In this document: in pieces, positions 7,448-16,374 of the stretch
Layout of the letters: the number at the start of each line of letters is the position of its first letter
Position numbering within the stretch: the stretch's first letter is position 1
Assembly (NCBI RefSeq): GCF_003626655.1
Contig: NZ_RBAN01000012.1
Coordinates: forward strand, 1-64,000
DNA length: 64,000 bases
Source: Micromonospora costi
GTDB lineage: Bacteria > Actinomycetota > Actinomycetes > Mycobacteriales > Micromonosporaceae
Reading direction: 5' to 3'
Translations under genes and position numbers: made by a program
The notes under the pieces: model-generated
What the model was told of the DNA's origin: nothing
The model's database searches: none
The model's input: the letters and a program-made list of their open reading frames with translations, nothing else

Positions 7448-10400
7448 ATGCACTGGCCTTCCCGCTGGCTCGCCGCCGGCGCGGTCGGGGCGTTGGTGGT
7501 CGGGCTCGCCGCACCGGCGTCCGCCGACCCGCCCGCCCGGCCCGCCGGTCCCGACCCGGCACCGCCCGCCCCGGGCGCCGCGTCCGCCCGGATCACCCTC
7601 ATCACGGGCGACCGGGTCGACCTCGTCCAGGCCGCGCCCGGTCGCGTCGCGGCCACCGTCCACCCCGGACCGGGCCGCGAACGGGTCACCTTCCACACCG
7701 TGTCGGCCGACGGCGGGCTGCGGGTGCTGCCCAGCGACGTCGTGCCGTACGTCTCGGCCGGCGTGCTCGACGCCGACCTGTTCGACGTGGAGGAACTCGT
7801 CGCGCAGGGGTACGGCGACACCGCGCAGGGCAGCCTGCCGCTGATCGTCCGCTACCAGGAGCCGGCCGCCGGTCGGGTCCGGCCGCTGGCCGGCGCCACC
7901 GGCGCGACGCCGCTGGAGAGCATCAACGGCGCCGCCCTGCGGGTCGGCAAGGACGACCTCGGCGGGCTGTGGAGCGCCCTGCGGGCCGCGCCGGCGGCGC
8001 GTACGACCGCGGGCGCGCCGGTCCGGCTCGGCGCCGGCATCGCCCGCGTCTGGCTCGACGGGCGGGTCCACCCGGCGCTGGAGCACAGCGTGCCGCAGAT
8101 CGGCGCGCCGGCGGCCTGGGCGGCCGGCCGGGACGGCAGCGGCGTCCGGGTCGCGGTGCTCGACACGGGCGTCGACGACACGCACCCCGACCTGGCCGGG
8201 CGGATCGCCGAGGAGCAGGACTTCAGCGGCACCGGAAGCGCGAGGGACGGGCACGGCCACGGCACCCACGTGGCGGCCACCATCGCGGGCAGCGGGGCCG
8301 CCTCCGGCGGGCTGCGCAAGGGCGTGGCGCCCGGCGCGAAGCTGCTCATCGGCAAGGTGCTCGACGACTCGGGCTCCGGCTACGACTCGTCGATCATCGC
8401 CGGCATGGAGTGGGCCGCCCACTCCGGCGCGAAGGTCGTGAGCATGAGCCTCGGCGGTGCGCCGACCGACGGCACCGACCCGATGAGCCAGGCCGTCAAC
8501 GACCTCACGGCCGAGACGGGCGCGCTCTTCGTGATCGCCGCCGGCAACGAGGGCGCCGCGCGGACCGTGGGCTCACCGGGCGCAGCCACCGCGGCGCTCA
8601 CCGTCGGCGCGGTCGACCGGAACGACGACCTGGCCGACTTCTCCAGCCGCGGCCCCCGGGTCGGCGACAACGGCCTGAAGCCGGAGATCACCGCGCCGGG
8701 CGTGGGGATCGTGGCGGCCCGCGCCGCGGGCACCACCATGGGTACGCCGGTGGGTGAGGCGTACACGACGGCGTCCGGCACGTCGATGGCCACCCCGCAC
8801 GTCGCGGGCGCCGCCGCCATCGTCGCGCAGGAGCACCCCGACTGGCCCGCCGGCCGGCTCAAGGACGCGCTGGTCAGCACCGCGAAGAACAACCCGGAGC
8901 TGACGGTCTTCGAGCAGGGCGCCGGCCGCGTCGACGTGGCCCGGGCGTTGAGCCAGCGGGTGTACGGCTCGGCCACCGCCGACTTCGGCCGGCTCGCCAC
9001 CGGTGCCGCGGCTGCCGAGCGGACCGTCACGTACACCAACGGGACCGGTGCGGCGCAGACCCTGCGCCTCGCGCTGGAGCTGCGAAACCTGGACAGCGGC
9101 GCCGCGGAGACCGACGGGGTGTCGGTCGGTGCCACCGAGGTGACCGTGCCGGCCGGCGGCAGCGTGGCTGTCCCGCTGCGGGCCGACCCGGCGAAGCTGG
9201 ACCGCGGCCCGCACGGCGGGTGGCTGGTGGCCACCGGCGCGGACGGCGTCGCCGTGCGCACCGCCGTGGGGCTCACCCTCAGCGGCCCGATCCACACCGT
9301 CACCCTGCGGGCGCTGGACATGGCCGGCGAGCCCGGCGTGGCGCCGGTGCTCACCCTGTTCGGCGAGCATCCCGAGTCGGACCACCTCGGCTGGATCCCG
9401 GGCGAGGCGCAGGTGCAGGTCGAGGAGGGCCCGTACCTGCTGGAGGGCCTCATCGAGCACGGCGCGCCGCTCGACGAGCAGGTCACCCTGGTCACCGACC
9501 CGGAGCTGATGGTGGACCGGGACCTCACCGTGGTCCTCGACCCCCGCAAGGGCACCCCGATCCACATCGAGACGCCGAAGCCGGCCGAGCAGCGGGCGGC
9601 GATCAGCTTCTACGAGCACCGCGTCTTCGGCAACGGCCGGCAGATCGACCACGGCGTGATGACGTTCAGCACGGTCCAGCAGGTCAACGTCACGCCGACG
9701 CGACCGGTGCGCCAGGGCGAGTTCGAGTTCTCCTCCCGCTGGCAGCTGGTGGCGCCCATGGTGGACGCCCAGGTCAGCAAGGTCACCGGGCCGCTGGACA
9801 TCAACCTGCTGCACCAGTCTCCGGCGCCTGCCGGCCGGCGGAAGCTGCCGCTGGTCTGGGCGGGCGACGGCACCCCGGCCGAGCTGGCCCGGGCCGGGGT
9901 CCGGGGGAAGGCGGCGCTGGTCGCCGGCAGCTACGACCGCGCCGAGGAGGACCAGATCGCCGACGCCGCGGCCGCGGGCGCCGCGACGCTGCTCATCGTC
10001 CGTCCGTCGGACAGCAGCGCGTGGACGGTGTGGCGGCCCGACGGCGAGCGCCTGCCGATCCCGTCGCTCGTCGTCGCGTACGACGACGGGCAGCGGATGA
10101 TCCCGGCCGCGAAGAGCGGCCGCGCGACCCTGGACCTGACGCTGACCGTGGACAGCCCCTACCTGTACGACGTGTGGCAGGTGTCGAAGGGGCGGGTGCC
10201 GGACCGGATCGTGCACCGGGTGACCGCGGCGAACACGGCCGAGGTGACGGCCCACTACGGCGAGACCGGCGGGCTGGACTGGGCCACCGAGCAGCGCTTC
10301 GGCTGGCGGCCGTGGCAGGAGTACTCCTGGAACGACGACCAGCGGATGGTGCGTACCGGCACCACCCGGCAGGAACTCGTGAGCGCCGGTGACTCCTGGT

Positions 10401-11179
10401 GGCAGCAGCGGGTGCTGCACCGGCTCACCTGGTCCTGGGGGCCGCTGCTCGGCGGGCTGACCGAGCAGCCCCGACGGTACGACGCCGACGACCGGGTCAC
10501 CGAGACCTGGCACGCGCCGGTGGTGCGCCCCGCGGTGCCGGCCGGCGGCGGGGTGCCGGTGCCCACGCGCACCGGGGACGTCCTCGACGTGCCGGTGGCC
10601 GAGTTCGTCGACGCCGCGGGCCACTACGCCCCGGCCGGCGGCGCCGAGGAGCAGGACACCGTGGTACGCCGGCTGAGCCGGGACGGGCAGCAGATCGCCG
10701 ACCTCTCCGGCGGCTGGGCGCCCGTGCCGACCACCCCGGGCTCGGCCCGCTACCGGCTGGACGTCACCACGCAGCGGTCCTCCGACGAGTGGCGCCGGGC
10801 CACCCGCACGGAGACGGCCTGGCAGTTCACCTCCGCCACCCCGGCGAAGGACACCGCCCAGCCGCTGCCGCTGCTCCAGGTCGACTACCAGGTCCCCGCG
10901 GACCTGCGCGGCGAGGTGCGCGGCAACCGGCCGCACCAGCTGGGGCTCACCCTGCGCCAGCCGGCCGGCGTGCCGACGCCGGAGGGCACCGGCGTGCGGG
11001 TCGAGGTCTCGTTCGACGGCGGGACGACCTGGCGGGCGGCGCCCGTGAAGGGGTCGGGTACCCGGTTCACGGCGACGGTGCCCGCCGGGCACGGCACCGT
11101 GTCGCTGCGGGTGCACGCCGCCGACCGCGCCGGCAACAGCGTCGACCAGACCGTGGTCGACGCGTACGGGCTGCGCTGA
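7448..11179 (+). CDS. Secreted S8 family serine peptidase (subtilisin-like)
   Basis: Protein of 1243 residues; AGAGGAG precedes the ATG. Residues 1-26 are a Sec signal peptide ending PASA-DP. A pro-region follows to about residue 205. The catalytic triad is visible: D239 in VAVLDTGVDDTHPDLAG, H271 in GHGHGTHVA, S446 in SGTSMATPHVAGAA, with the oxyanion N367 (IAAGN). Residues about 800-870 look like a protease-associated (PA) domain (KAALVAGSYDRAEEDQIADA). The last part is beta-rich and may be several Ig-like modules. No sortase motif or C-terminal anchor is seen, so the enzyme is probably released. It breaks the housekeeping order between nadK and recN, so it is likely a lineage insertion. 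Substrate is unknown. Confidence 0.92.
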   Translation: MHWPSRWLAAGAVGALVVGLAAPASADPPARPAGPDPAPPAPGAASARITLITGDRVDLVQAAPGRVAATVHPGPGRERVTFHTVSADGGLRVLPSDVVPYVSAGVLDADLFDVEELVAQGYGDTAQGSLPLIVRYQEPAAGRVRPLAGATGATPLESINGAALRVGKDDLGGLWSALRAAPAARTTAGAPVRLGAGIARVWLDGRVHPALEHSVPQIGAPAAWAAGRDGSGVRVAVLDTGVDDTHPDLAGRIAEEQDFSGTGSARDGHGHGTHVAATIAGSGAASGGLRKGVAPGAKLLIGKVLDDSGSGYDSSIIAGMEWAAHSGAKVVSMSLGGAPTDGTDPMSQAVNDLTAETGALFVIAAGNEGAARTVGSPGAATAALTVGAVDRNDDLADFSSRGPRVGDNGLKPEITAPGVGIVAARAAGTTMGTPVGEAYTTASGTSMATPHVAGAAAIVAQEHPDWPAGRLKDALVSTAKNNPELTVFEQGAGRVDVARALSQRVYGSATADFGRLATGAAAAERTVTYTNGTGAAQTLRLALELRNLDSGAAETDGVSVGATEVTVPAGGSVAVPLRADPAKLDRGPHGGWLVATGADGVAVRTAVGLTLSGPIHTVTLRALDMAGEPGVAPVLTLFGEHPESDHLGWIPGEAQVQVEEGPYLLEGLIEHGAPLDEQVTLVTDPELMVDRDLTVVLDPRKGTPIHIETPKPAEQRAAISFYEHRVFGNGRQIDHGVMTFSTVQQVNVTPTRPVRQGEFEFSSRWQLVAPMVDAQVSKVTGPLDINLLHQSPAPAGRRKLPLVWAGDGTPAELARAGVRGKAALVAGSYDRAEEDQIADAAAAGAATLLIVRPSDSSAWTVWRPDGERLPIPSLVVAYDDGQRMIPAAKSGRATLDLTLTVDSPYLYDVWQVSKGRVPDRIVHRVTAANTAEVTAHYGETGGLDWATEQRFGWRPWQEYSWNDDQRMVRTGTTRQELVSAGDSWWQQRVLHRLTWSWGPLLGGLTEQPRRYDADDRVTETWHAPVVRPAVPAGGGVPVPTRTGDVLDVPVAEFVDAAGHYAPAGGAEEQDTVVRRLSRDGQQIADLSGGWAPVPTTPGSARYRLDVTTQRSSDEWRRATRTETAWQFTSATPAKDTAQPLPLLQVDYQVPADLRGEVRGNRPHQLGLTLRQPAGVPTPEGTGVRVEVSFDGGTTWRAAPVKGSGTRFTATVPAGHGTVSLRVHAADRAGNSVDQTVVDAYGLR

Positions 11180-11185
11180 CGCGCA

Positions 11186-11219
11186 CGGGGGTGGTACGGC
11201 CGCGGCCGTACCACCCCCG
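11186..11219. terminator. Bidirectional terminator (perfect 34-bp palindrome)
   Basis: Two perfect 17-nt arms (11186-11202 and 11203-11219, CGGGGGTGGTACGGCCG) lie 7 bp after the subtilase stop and 20 bp from the stop of the converging regulator gene. The pair folds to a long GC hairpin and can serve both strands. Confidence 0.85.
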
Positions 11220-11239
11220 CCCGGCCCTGCCCGGATCCC

Positions 11240-12226
11240 TCAGATCCAGCCCCGCCGGGAGGCCTGGAAGGCCAGGCCGGGCCGGGTGTCCACGCCGGCG
11301 GCCGCCATGAGGTCGGCCAGCCGCCGCTGCACGGTGCGGCGGCTCACCCCGAGCTGGGAGGCGATGGACTTGTCCGGCACGCCGGCCACGAAGAGCGACA
11401 GCAACCGGGCCTCGTCGGCGTCCGGGCGGTAGCCGTCCGCGGCCCGTTCCTGGGCGGCCGCGGTGGACGAGCGCAGCGGCGTGGCCATCATCCAGTGGCT
11501 CTCGAACAGGGCCAGCAACGCGTCGAGCAGTTGGCTGCGGCCGATCACGGCGGCGCTCGGCTCGCCGCTGTCGCGGTCCGGCACCAGCGGGCAGACGGCC
11601 GTCCGGCCGTCCACGATGGCCAGCCGGACCGGCAGGCGGTCGAGCACGCGGGCCTGCTCGCCGGCGCGTACGCCCTGCTCGACGTCCTCCAGCGCGCCGG
11701 GTTCGAGGAGCATCTCGCGCTCGTAGATGGCCCGGTAGCGGACACCGCGGGCCAGCGCATCGAACTCCTCGAGGTTGTCCTGCCCCGGCATGGCCAGGGG
11801 GTTGGCCCGGCAGAACCAGAGCACCTCGGCGCGCGCGCCGTTCTGCAGGTCGCGCAGGCGTTCCCGCAGCGCGCCGGCGCCGGTGATCACTTCGACCAGG
11901 TGAGCGGCGTCGTGCCGCCGTACCCCGGCCCGGTACTCGTCGGTCAGCTGGTTGACCGCCGCGCGGGCGGCCTCCAGGGACTCCTGCTTGCGCAGCAGGG
12001 CCGCGCCGAGCGGCACGTCGGGCGCCAGTGGCCGCAGCGGGGCGTCCGGATCCGGGTCGGCCGGCGGCACGAGCCCCTTGCGGCGCAGGCCGTCCAGCCG
12101 TGCCTCGATCTCGGCCCGTGGCCGGCGCAGCCGCTCGACCAGCTCGTCGATCCGCGCCACGGTGAGCTGCACCAGGCAGCGGTAGACCTCCTCCTCGCCC
12201 GGGGGCAGGCCGATCACCTCCAACAC
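11240..12226 (-). CDS. TrmB/LuxR-type transcriptional regulator
   Basis: Protein of 328 residues from GTG 12226; the open frame runs further upstream but into recN. The N-terminal part (VLEVIGLPPGEEEVYRCLVQ) is a TrmB-like winged helix. The middle (residues about 120-240) resembles the phospholipase D-like ligand domain of TrmB proteins. The C-terminal LuxR HTH is DKSIASQLGVSRRTVQRRL. It is divergent from recN with a 79-bp spacer and convergent with the subtilase, which it might control by proximity. That link is inference. Ligand unknown. Confidence 0.85.
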   Translation of the reverse strand: MLEVIGLPPGEEEVYRCLVQLTVARIDELVERLRRPRAEIEARLDGLRRKGLVPPADPDPDAPLRPLAPDVPLGAALLRKQESLEAARAAVNQLTDEYRAGVRRHDAAHLVEVITGAGALRERLRDLQNGARAEVLWFCRANPLAMPGQDNLEEFDALARGVRYRAIYEREMLLEPGALEDVEQGVRAGEQARVLDRLPVRLAIVDGRTAVCPLVPDRDSGEPSAAVIGRSQLLDALLALFESHWMMATPLRSSTAAAQERAADGYRPDADEARLLSLFVAGVPDKSIASQLGVSRRTVQRRLADLMAAAGVDTRPGLAFQASRRGWI

Positions 12227-12268
12227 GGGGCAGAACTGTACGGCGCGGCCGACGCGGCCTCGCCGGCT

Positions 12269-12297
12269 GGTCAACTGTCGGGGACCGCGTCTACTGT
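12269..12297 (+). promoter_or_regulatory. Possible promoter of recN (leaderless)
   Basis: TACTGT at 12292-12297 lies 9 nt before the recN GTG, with a poor -35 candidate (GGTCAA, 12269-12274) at 17-bp spacing. No Shine-Dalgarno sequence is seen before the GTG. A leaderless recN transcript would fit. Confidence 0.35.
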
Positions 12298-12305
12298 CGG
12301 TTGCT

Positions 12306-14063
12306 GTGCTGGAAGAGCTGCGCATCACCGGACTGGGCGTCATCGAGGACACCACGCTGCCGTTGACCGGCGGCATGAACGTCATCACCGGCGAGACCGG
12401 TGCGGGCAAGACGATGGTCGTGACCGGCCTCGGGCTGCTCTTCGGTGGCCGGGCCGACGCCGGGCGGGTGCGGGCCGAGCCGGGCCGCGCCGTGGTGGAG
12501 GGGCGGCTGCGCCTGACCGGCCGGGTGGCCGAGACCGTGCACGCCCGGATCACCGACGCCGGCGGCGAGCCGGACGAGGACGGCACGCTGCTGCTGAGCC
12601 GCACGGTCACGGTCGAGGGTCGCTCCCGTGCCCACCTGGGCGGTCGCAGCATGCCGGTGTCGATGCTCGGCGAGGTCGGCGAGCAGGTGGTGGCCGTGCA
12701 CGGGCAGTCCGACCAGCTGCGGCTGCTGCGCCCGGCCGAGCAGCGGGCCGCGCTCGACCGGTTCGCCGGCCCGGAGCACGAGAAGCTGCTCGACGCGCTG
12801 CGCGAGGCGTACACCGGGTGGCGGCGGGTGGTTGACGACCTGGCCGACCGGCGGCGCAACGCCCGGGAGCGCAACCAGGAGGCCGACCTGCTGCGGCTCG
12901 GCCTCGACGAGATCAGCCGGGTCGACCCCCAGCCCGGCGAGGACGACGAGTTGAAGGCCGAGGCGCAGCGGCTGGAGCACGCCGAGGGGCTGCGCACCGC
13001 GGCGCAGCTCGCCCAGCAGTGCGTGGCCGGCGGCGCGGAGGCCGCCGACGACACCCCGGACGCGACGACGCTGCTCGGCACCGCGCGGCGCACGCTGGAG
13101 GCGCAGACGGGCACCGACCCGGCGCTGGGCGAGCTGGCGGCCCGCCTGGAGGAGGCGGCGACCCTCGTCACCGACGTCTCCGCCGAGCTGTCGGCCTACC
13201 TCGCGGCGCTCGACGCCGACCCGGCCCGCCTCCAGGCCGTCTACGAGCGGCGCGCCGCGCTGCGCGGGCTCACCCGCAAGTACGCCGACGACGTCGACGG
13301 GGTGATCGCCTGGGCCGAGCGGGCCCGCACCCGACTGTCCGAGCTGGACACCTCCGACGAGCTGCTCGACGAGCTGGAGCGCGAGGGGCAGCGGCTCGCC
13401 GCCGAGGTGGCCGACCTGGCCGGCCGCGTGTCGGCGTCCCGACAGGAGGCGGCCGTCCGCTTCGCCGAGCAGGTCACCGTCGAGCTGGCCGGGCTGGCCA
13501 TGCCGCACGCCCGGATCGAGGTGGCGGTGCTGCCGCGGCCGGCCGGCCGGTCGGAGCCGGCGCTGACCGTGGGCGGGGTCGAGGTCGGCATCGGCCCGGA
13601 CGGCGGCGACGAGGTGGAGCTGCGGCTGCTCGCCCACCCGGGCGCCCCGGCGCTGCCGTTGCAGAGGGGCGCCTCCGGCGGCGAGCTGTCCCGGGTGATG
13701 CTCGCCATCGAGGTGGTCTTCGCCGGTTCCGGCGGCCCGCCGACCCTGGTGTTCGACGAGGTCGACGCCGGTGTGGGCGGCCGGGCGGCGGTGGAGATCG
13801 GCCGCCGGCTGGCCCGGCTGGCCCGCAGCCACCAGGTGCTGGTCGTCACCCACCTGCCGCAGGTCGCCGCGTTCGCCGACCGGCACCTCGTGGTGGCCAA
13901 GGACACCGGCGGCGCCGTGACCACGAGCGGGGTGCGGGTGGTGGAGGACACCGAGCGGGCCCGGGAGCTCGCCCGGATGCTCGCCGGTTTGCCGGACTCG
14001 GATCTGGGTATCGCACACGCGGAGGAGCTTCTGGCCGTGGCGGCCAAGGAAAGGCGGCCGTGA
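12306..14063 (+). CDS. recN: DNA repair protein RecN
   Basis: Protein of 585 residues, GTG start. It is an SMC-like ATPase with Walker A in VITGETGAGKTMV, long coiled coil arms in residues about 150-380, the signature ASGGELSRVMLAIEV and Walker B LVFDEVDAGVGGRAA, then VTHLPQVAAFAD. RecN holds broken DNA ends during double-strand break repair. The order nadK, recN, steA, steB matches Rv1695-Rv1698 apart from the inserted subtilase and regulator. A hairpin at 14083-14112 follows. Confidence 0.95.
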   Translation: MLEELRITGLGVIEDTTLPLTGGMNVITGETGAGKTMVVTGLGLLFGGRADAGRVRAEPGRAVVEGRLRLTGRVAETVHARITDAGGEPDEDGTLLLSRTVTVEGRSRAHLGGRSMPVSMLGEVGEQVVAVHGQSDQLRLLRPAEQRAALDRFAGPEHEKLLDALREAYTGWRRVVDDLADRRRNARERNQEADLLRLGLDEISRVDPQPGEDDELKAEAQRLEHAEGLRTAAQLAQQCVAGGAEAADDTPDATTLLGTARRTLEAQTGTDPALGELAARLEEAATLVTDVSAELSAYLAALDADPARLQAVYERRAALRGLTRKYADDVDGVIAWAERARTRLSELDTSDELLDELEREGQRLAAEVADLAGRVSASRQEAAVRFAEQVTVELAGLAMPHARIEVAVLPRPAGRSEPALTVGGVEVGIGPDGGDEVELRLLAHPGAPALPLQRGASGGELSRVMLAIEVVFAGSGGPPTLVFDEVDAGVGGRAAVEIGRRLARLARSHQVLVVTHLPQVAAFADRHLVVAKDTGGAVTTSGVRVVEDTERARELARMLAGLPDSDLGIAHAEELLAVAAKERRP

Positions 14064-14082
14064 CCGCCGGTATTGTGAGCGC

Positions 14083-14112
14083 AAGCACACCGGGCCGCGC
14101 TCCGGTGTGCTT
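14083..14112 (+). terminator. Terminator hairpin after recN
   Basis: A perfect 11-bp stem (14083-14093 with 14102-14112, AAGCACACCGG) with an 8-nt loop ends in TT and lies 20 bp after the recN stop. It separates recN from steA-steB. Confidence 0.7.
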
Positions 14113-14182
14113 CCCTGGGTAGGCGGCCCTGCTCAGGCATGTCGCGACAGAAAAGCCTGCCCCACATGCCAGGATGGTCACG

Positions 14183-15361
14183 ATGCGTCTACCCACGTTG
14201 CGCCGGACCCGGACCACGGAACCGGGCGTCGTCTGCGGCACCGCGCGCCTCGACCGGCGTACGAAGCGGCTGGTCGGCCGGCTGCGCCCCGGCGACATCG
14301 CGGTGATCGACCATGTCGATCTCGACCGGGTGGCCGCCGACTCCCTCGTCGCCGTGGGCGTCGCGGCGGTGCTCAACGCCAAGCCGTCGGTGTCCGGCCG
14401 CTACCCGAACCTCGGCCCCGAGGTGCTGATCGGCGCCGGCATCCCGCTCCTGGACGACCTGGGTGAGGGCATCTTCGAGCAGGTCCGCGAGGGCGACGCC
14501 GTGCGGATCGAGGGCAACACGGTCTACGTCCGCGACGAGCCGGTGGCGCACGGCACCCTCCAGGACGCCGAGACGGTGGCCAAGGCGATGGCCGACGCCC
14601 GGGAGGGGCTGTCGGTCCAGTTGGAGGCGTTCGCCGCCAACACCATGGACTACCTCAAGCAGGAGCGCGACCTGCTGCTCGACGGCGTCGGTGTGCCGGA
14701 GATCCAGACGCAGATCCAGGGGCGGCACTGCCTCATCGTGGTCCGCGGCTACGACTACAAGGCCGACCTGGACGTGCTGCGCCCCTACATCCGCGAGTTC
14801 AAGCCGGTGCTGATCGGTGTCGACGGCGGCGCGGACGCGCTGGTCGAGGCGGGCTACACCCCCGACATGATCATCGGTGACATGGACTCGGTCACCGACG
14901 ACGTGCTGCGGTGCGGCGCCGAGGTGATCGTGCACGCCTACCCGGACGGGCGGGCACCGGGGTTGCCCCGGGTCACCGCGCTCGGCGTCCCGGCCGTGAC
15001 GTTCCCGGCCGCGGCCACCAGCGAGGACCTGGCCATGCTGCTGGCCGACGAGAAGGGCGCCTCGCTGCTGGTCGCCGTCGGCACCCACGCCACCCTCGTC
15101 GAGTTCCTCGACAAGGGCCGCGGGGGTATGGCCTCGACGTTCCTCACCCGGCTGAAGGTGGGCGGCAAGCTGGTCGACGCCAAGGGCGTGAGCCGGCTCT
15201 ACCGGCAGAGCATCTCCGGCTCGTCCCTGCTGCTTCTCGTCCTCTCGGCGATCGCCGCGATGGCCTCCGCGGTGGCCGTGTCCACGGTCGGCAAGGCGTA
15301 CCTGGGCGTGGTCTCCGAGTGGTGGGACAATTTCGTGTTCCAGCTGGGCCAGTTCTTCTAG
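14183..15361 (+). CDS. steA: Cytokinetic ring protein SteA
   Basis: Protein of 392 residues from ATG 14183, with AGGA 8 nt upstream; ATG 14174 would add three residues. The middle carries the thiamine pyrophosphokinase-like core VLIGVDGGADALVEAGY and IIGDMDSVTDD, typical of the SteA family (Rv1697). One transmembrane segment lies near the C terminus (SSLLLLVLSAIAAMASAVAV), with the last 30 residues outside. In Corynebacterium glutamicum, SteA and SteB form a complex at the cytokinetic ring that affects cell separation through RipA. The gene is 25 bp before steB and shares its operon. Confidence 0.92.
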   Translation: MRLPTLRRTRTTEPGVVCGTARLDRRTKRLVGRLRPGDIAVIDHVDLDRVAADSLVAVGVAAVLNAKPSVSGRYPNLGPEVLIGAGIPLLDDLGEGIFEQVREGDAVRIEGNTVYVRDEPVAHGTLQDAETVAKAMADAREGLSVQLEAFAANTMDYLKQERDLLLDGVGVPEIQTQIQGRHCLIVVRGYDYKADLDVLRPYIREFKPVLIGVDGGADALVEAGYTPDMIIGDMDSVTDDVLRCGAEVIVHAYPDGRAPGLPRVTALGVPAVTFPAAATSEDLAMLLADEKGASLLVAVGTHATLVEFLDKGRGGMASTFLTRLKVGGKLVDAKGVSRLYRQSISGSSLLLLVLSAIAAMASAVAVSTVGKAYLGVVSEWWDNFVFQLGQFF

Positions 15362-15386
15362 CTCCGACGATCAAGAGGCTGCAAGC

Positions 15387-16325
15387 GTGATCAACTTCCG
15401 GTACCACGTGGTGTCGCTCACCGCGGTGTTCCTGGCGCTGGCCATCGGCCTGGTCGTCGGCACCGCCGCCCTGAACGGCCCGGTGGCCGATTCCCTGAAG
15501 GAGCAGGTCACGGCGCTGCGCAAGGACAACCAGCAGATGCGCCAGACGGTCAACAACATGGAGAAGGAGCTGGAGTCCGAGGAGGGCTTCGCGGCGGAGA
15601 TGTCGCAGGTCGTCCTTCCCGGCAAGCTCACCGGCCGCCGGGTGCTGGTGGTCAGCCTCCCGACCGGGCGGGAGCACACCGAGGGCGTGCTGAAGATGCT
15701 CCAGCTGGCCGGCGCCAACGTCACCGGGCGGGTCGACCTGCAGGACAAGTTCATCAACCCGGACAACAACAACAACCTGCTCGAACTCGCGGTCACCGCC
15801 GCCCGCCCAACCAGCGCGCAGACCAGCGGTCTGCCCGGCAACGGGCACGGCGTGGAGACCTCCAGCGCGCTGCTGGCCAGCGTGCTGCTCGACCGGGCGG
15901 GCACCGCTCCGGTCAGCGACGCCGACCGCAAGGCGGTGCTGGCCGCGTACACCAACAACGGCTACCTGACCACGGAGGACCCCGTCAGCGGTCCCGCCGA
16001 GGCGGTCGTGCTGGTCAGCGGCCAGCCGTACGTGGACAAGGACTCCGCGAAGAAGGACGAATCGGTCGTCAAGGTCGCCGAGCAGTTCGACCGGACGGGC
16101 GCGATCGTCGTGGGCGGCAACGGCTCGGCCGGCGGCAACCTGGTGGCGATCGTGCGCGGCGACCCGGTGCTCTCCCAGTCGATTTCGAGCGTCGACAACG
16201 CGAACACCATCCAGGGGCAGTTGGTGACCACCCTCGCGCTGGTGCAGCAGCTCGTCGAGAAGAAGGCCGGCCAGTACGGCGTCGGCGACAACGCCGCGTC
16301 GCTGCTGCCTAAACTGCCCCAGTGA
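15387..16325 (+). CDS. steB: SteB / MctB-family copper transporter-like protein
   Basis: Protein of 312 residues, GTG start. A single membrane anchor spans residues about 10-28 (LTAVFLALAIGLVVGTAAL). An extracytoplasmic coiled coil spans about 35-70 (LKEQVTALRKDNQQMRQTV), and then comes the DUF3186 domain. Homologues are annotated both as the mycobacterial copper-resistance protein MctB (Rv1698) and as SteB, the partner of SteA. Position next to steA supports the division role. Copper transport cannot be judged from the sequence. Confidence 0.88.
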   Translation: MINFRYHVVSLTAVFLALAIGLVVGTAALNGPVADSLKEQVTALRKDNQQMRQTVNNMEKELESEEGFAAEMSQVVLPGKLTGRRVLVVSLPTGREHTEGVLKMLQLAGANVTGRVDLQDKFINPDNNNNLLELAVTAARPTSAQTSGLPGNGHGVETSSALLASVLLDRAGTAPVSDADRKAVLAAYTNNGYLTTEDPVSGPAEAVVLVSGQPYVDKDSAKKDESVVKVAEQFDRTGAIVVGGNGSAGGNLVAIVRGDPVLSQSISSVDNANTIQGQLVTTLALVQQLVEKKAGQYGVGDNAASLLPKLPQ

Positions 16326-16374
16326 GCGAACCGCGTACCCGGATGTCCGTCGACGAGCCGAGCGGGGTGACCGC

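Noticed and set aside
7448..11179. Lantibiotic or other biosynthetic protease of a gene cluster
   Set aside because: No precursor peptide or biosynthetic enzyme lies nearby.
12291..14090. 599-codon minus-strand frame opposite recN
   Set aside because: Antisense shadow; recN has all family motifs on the plus strand.
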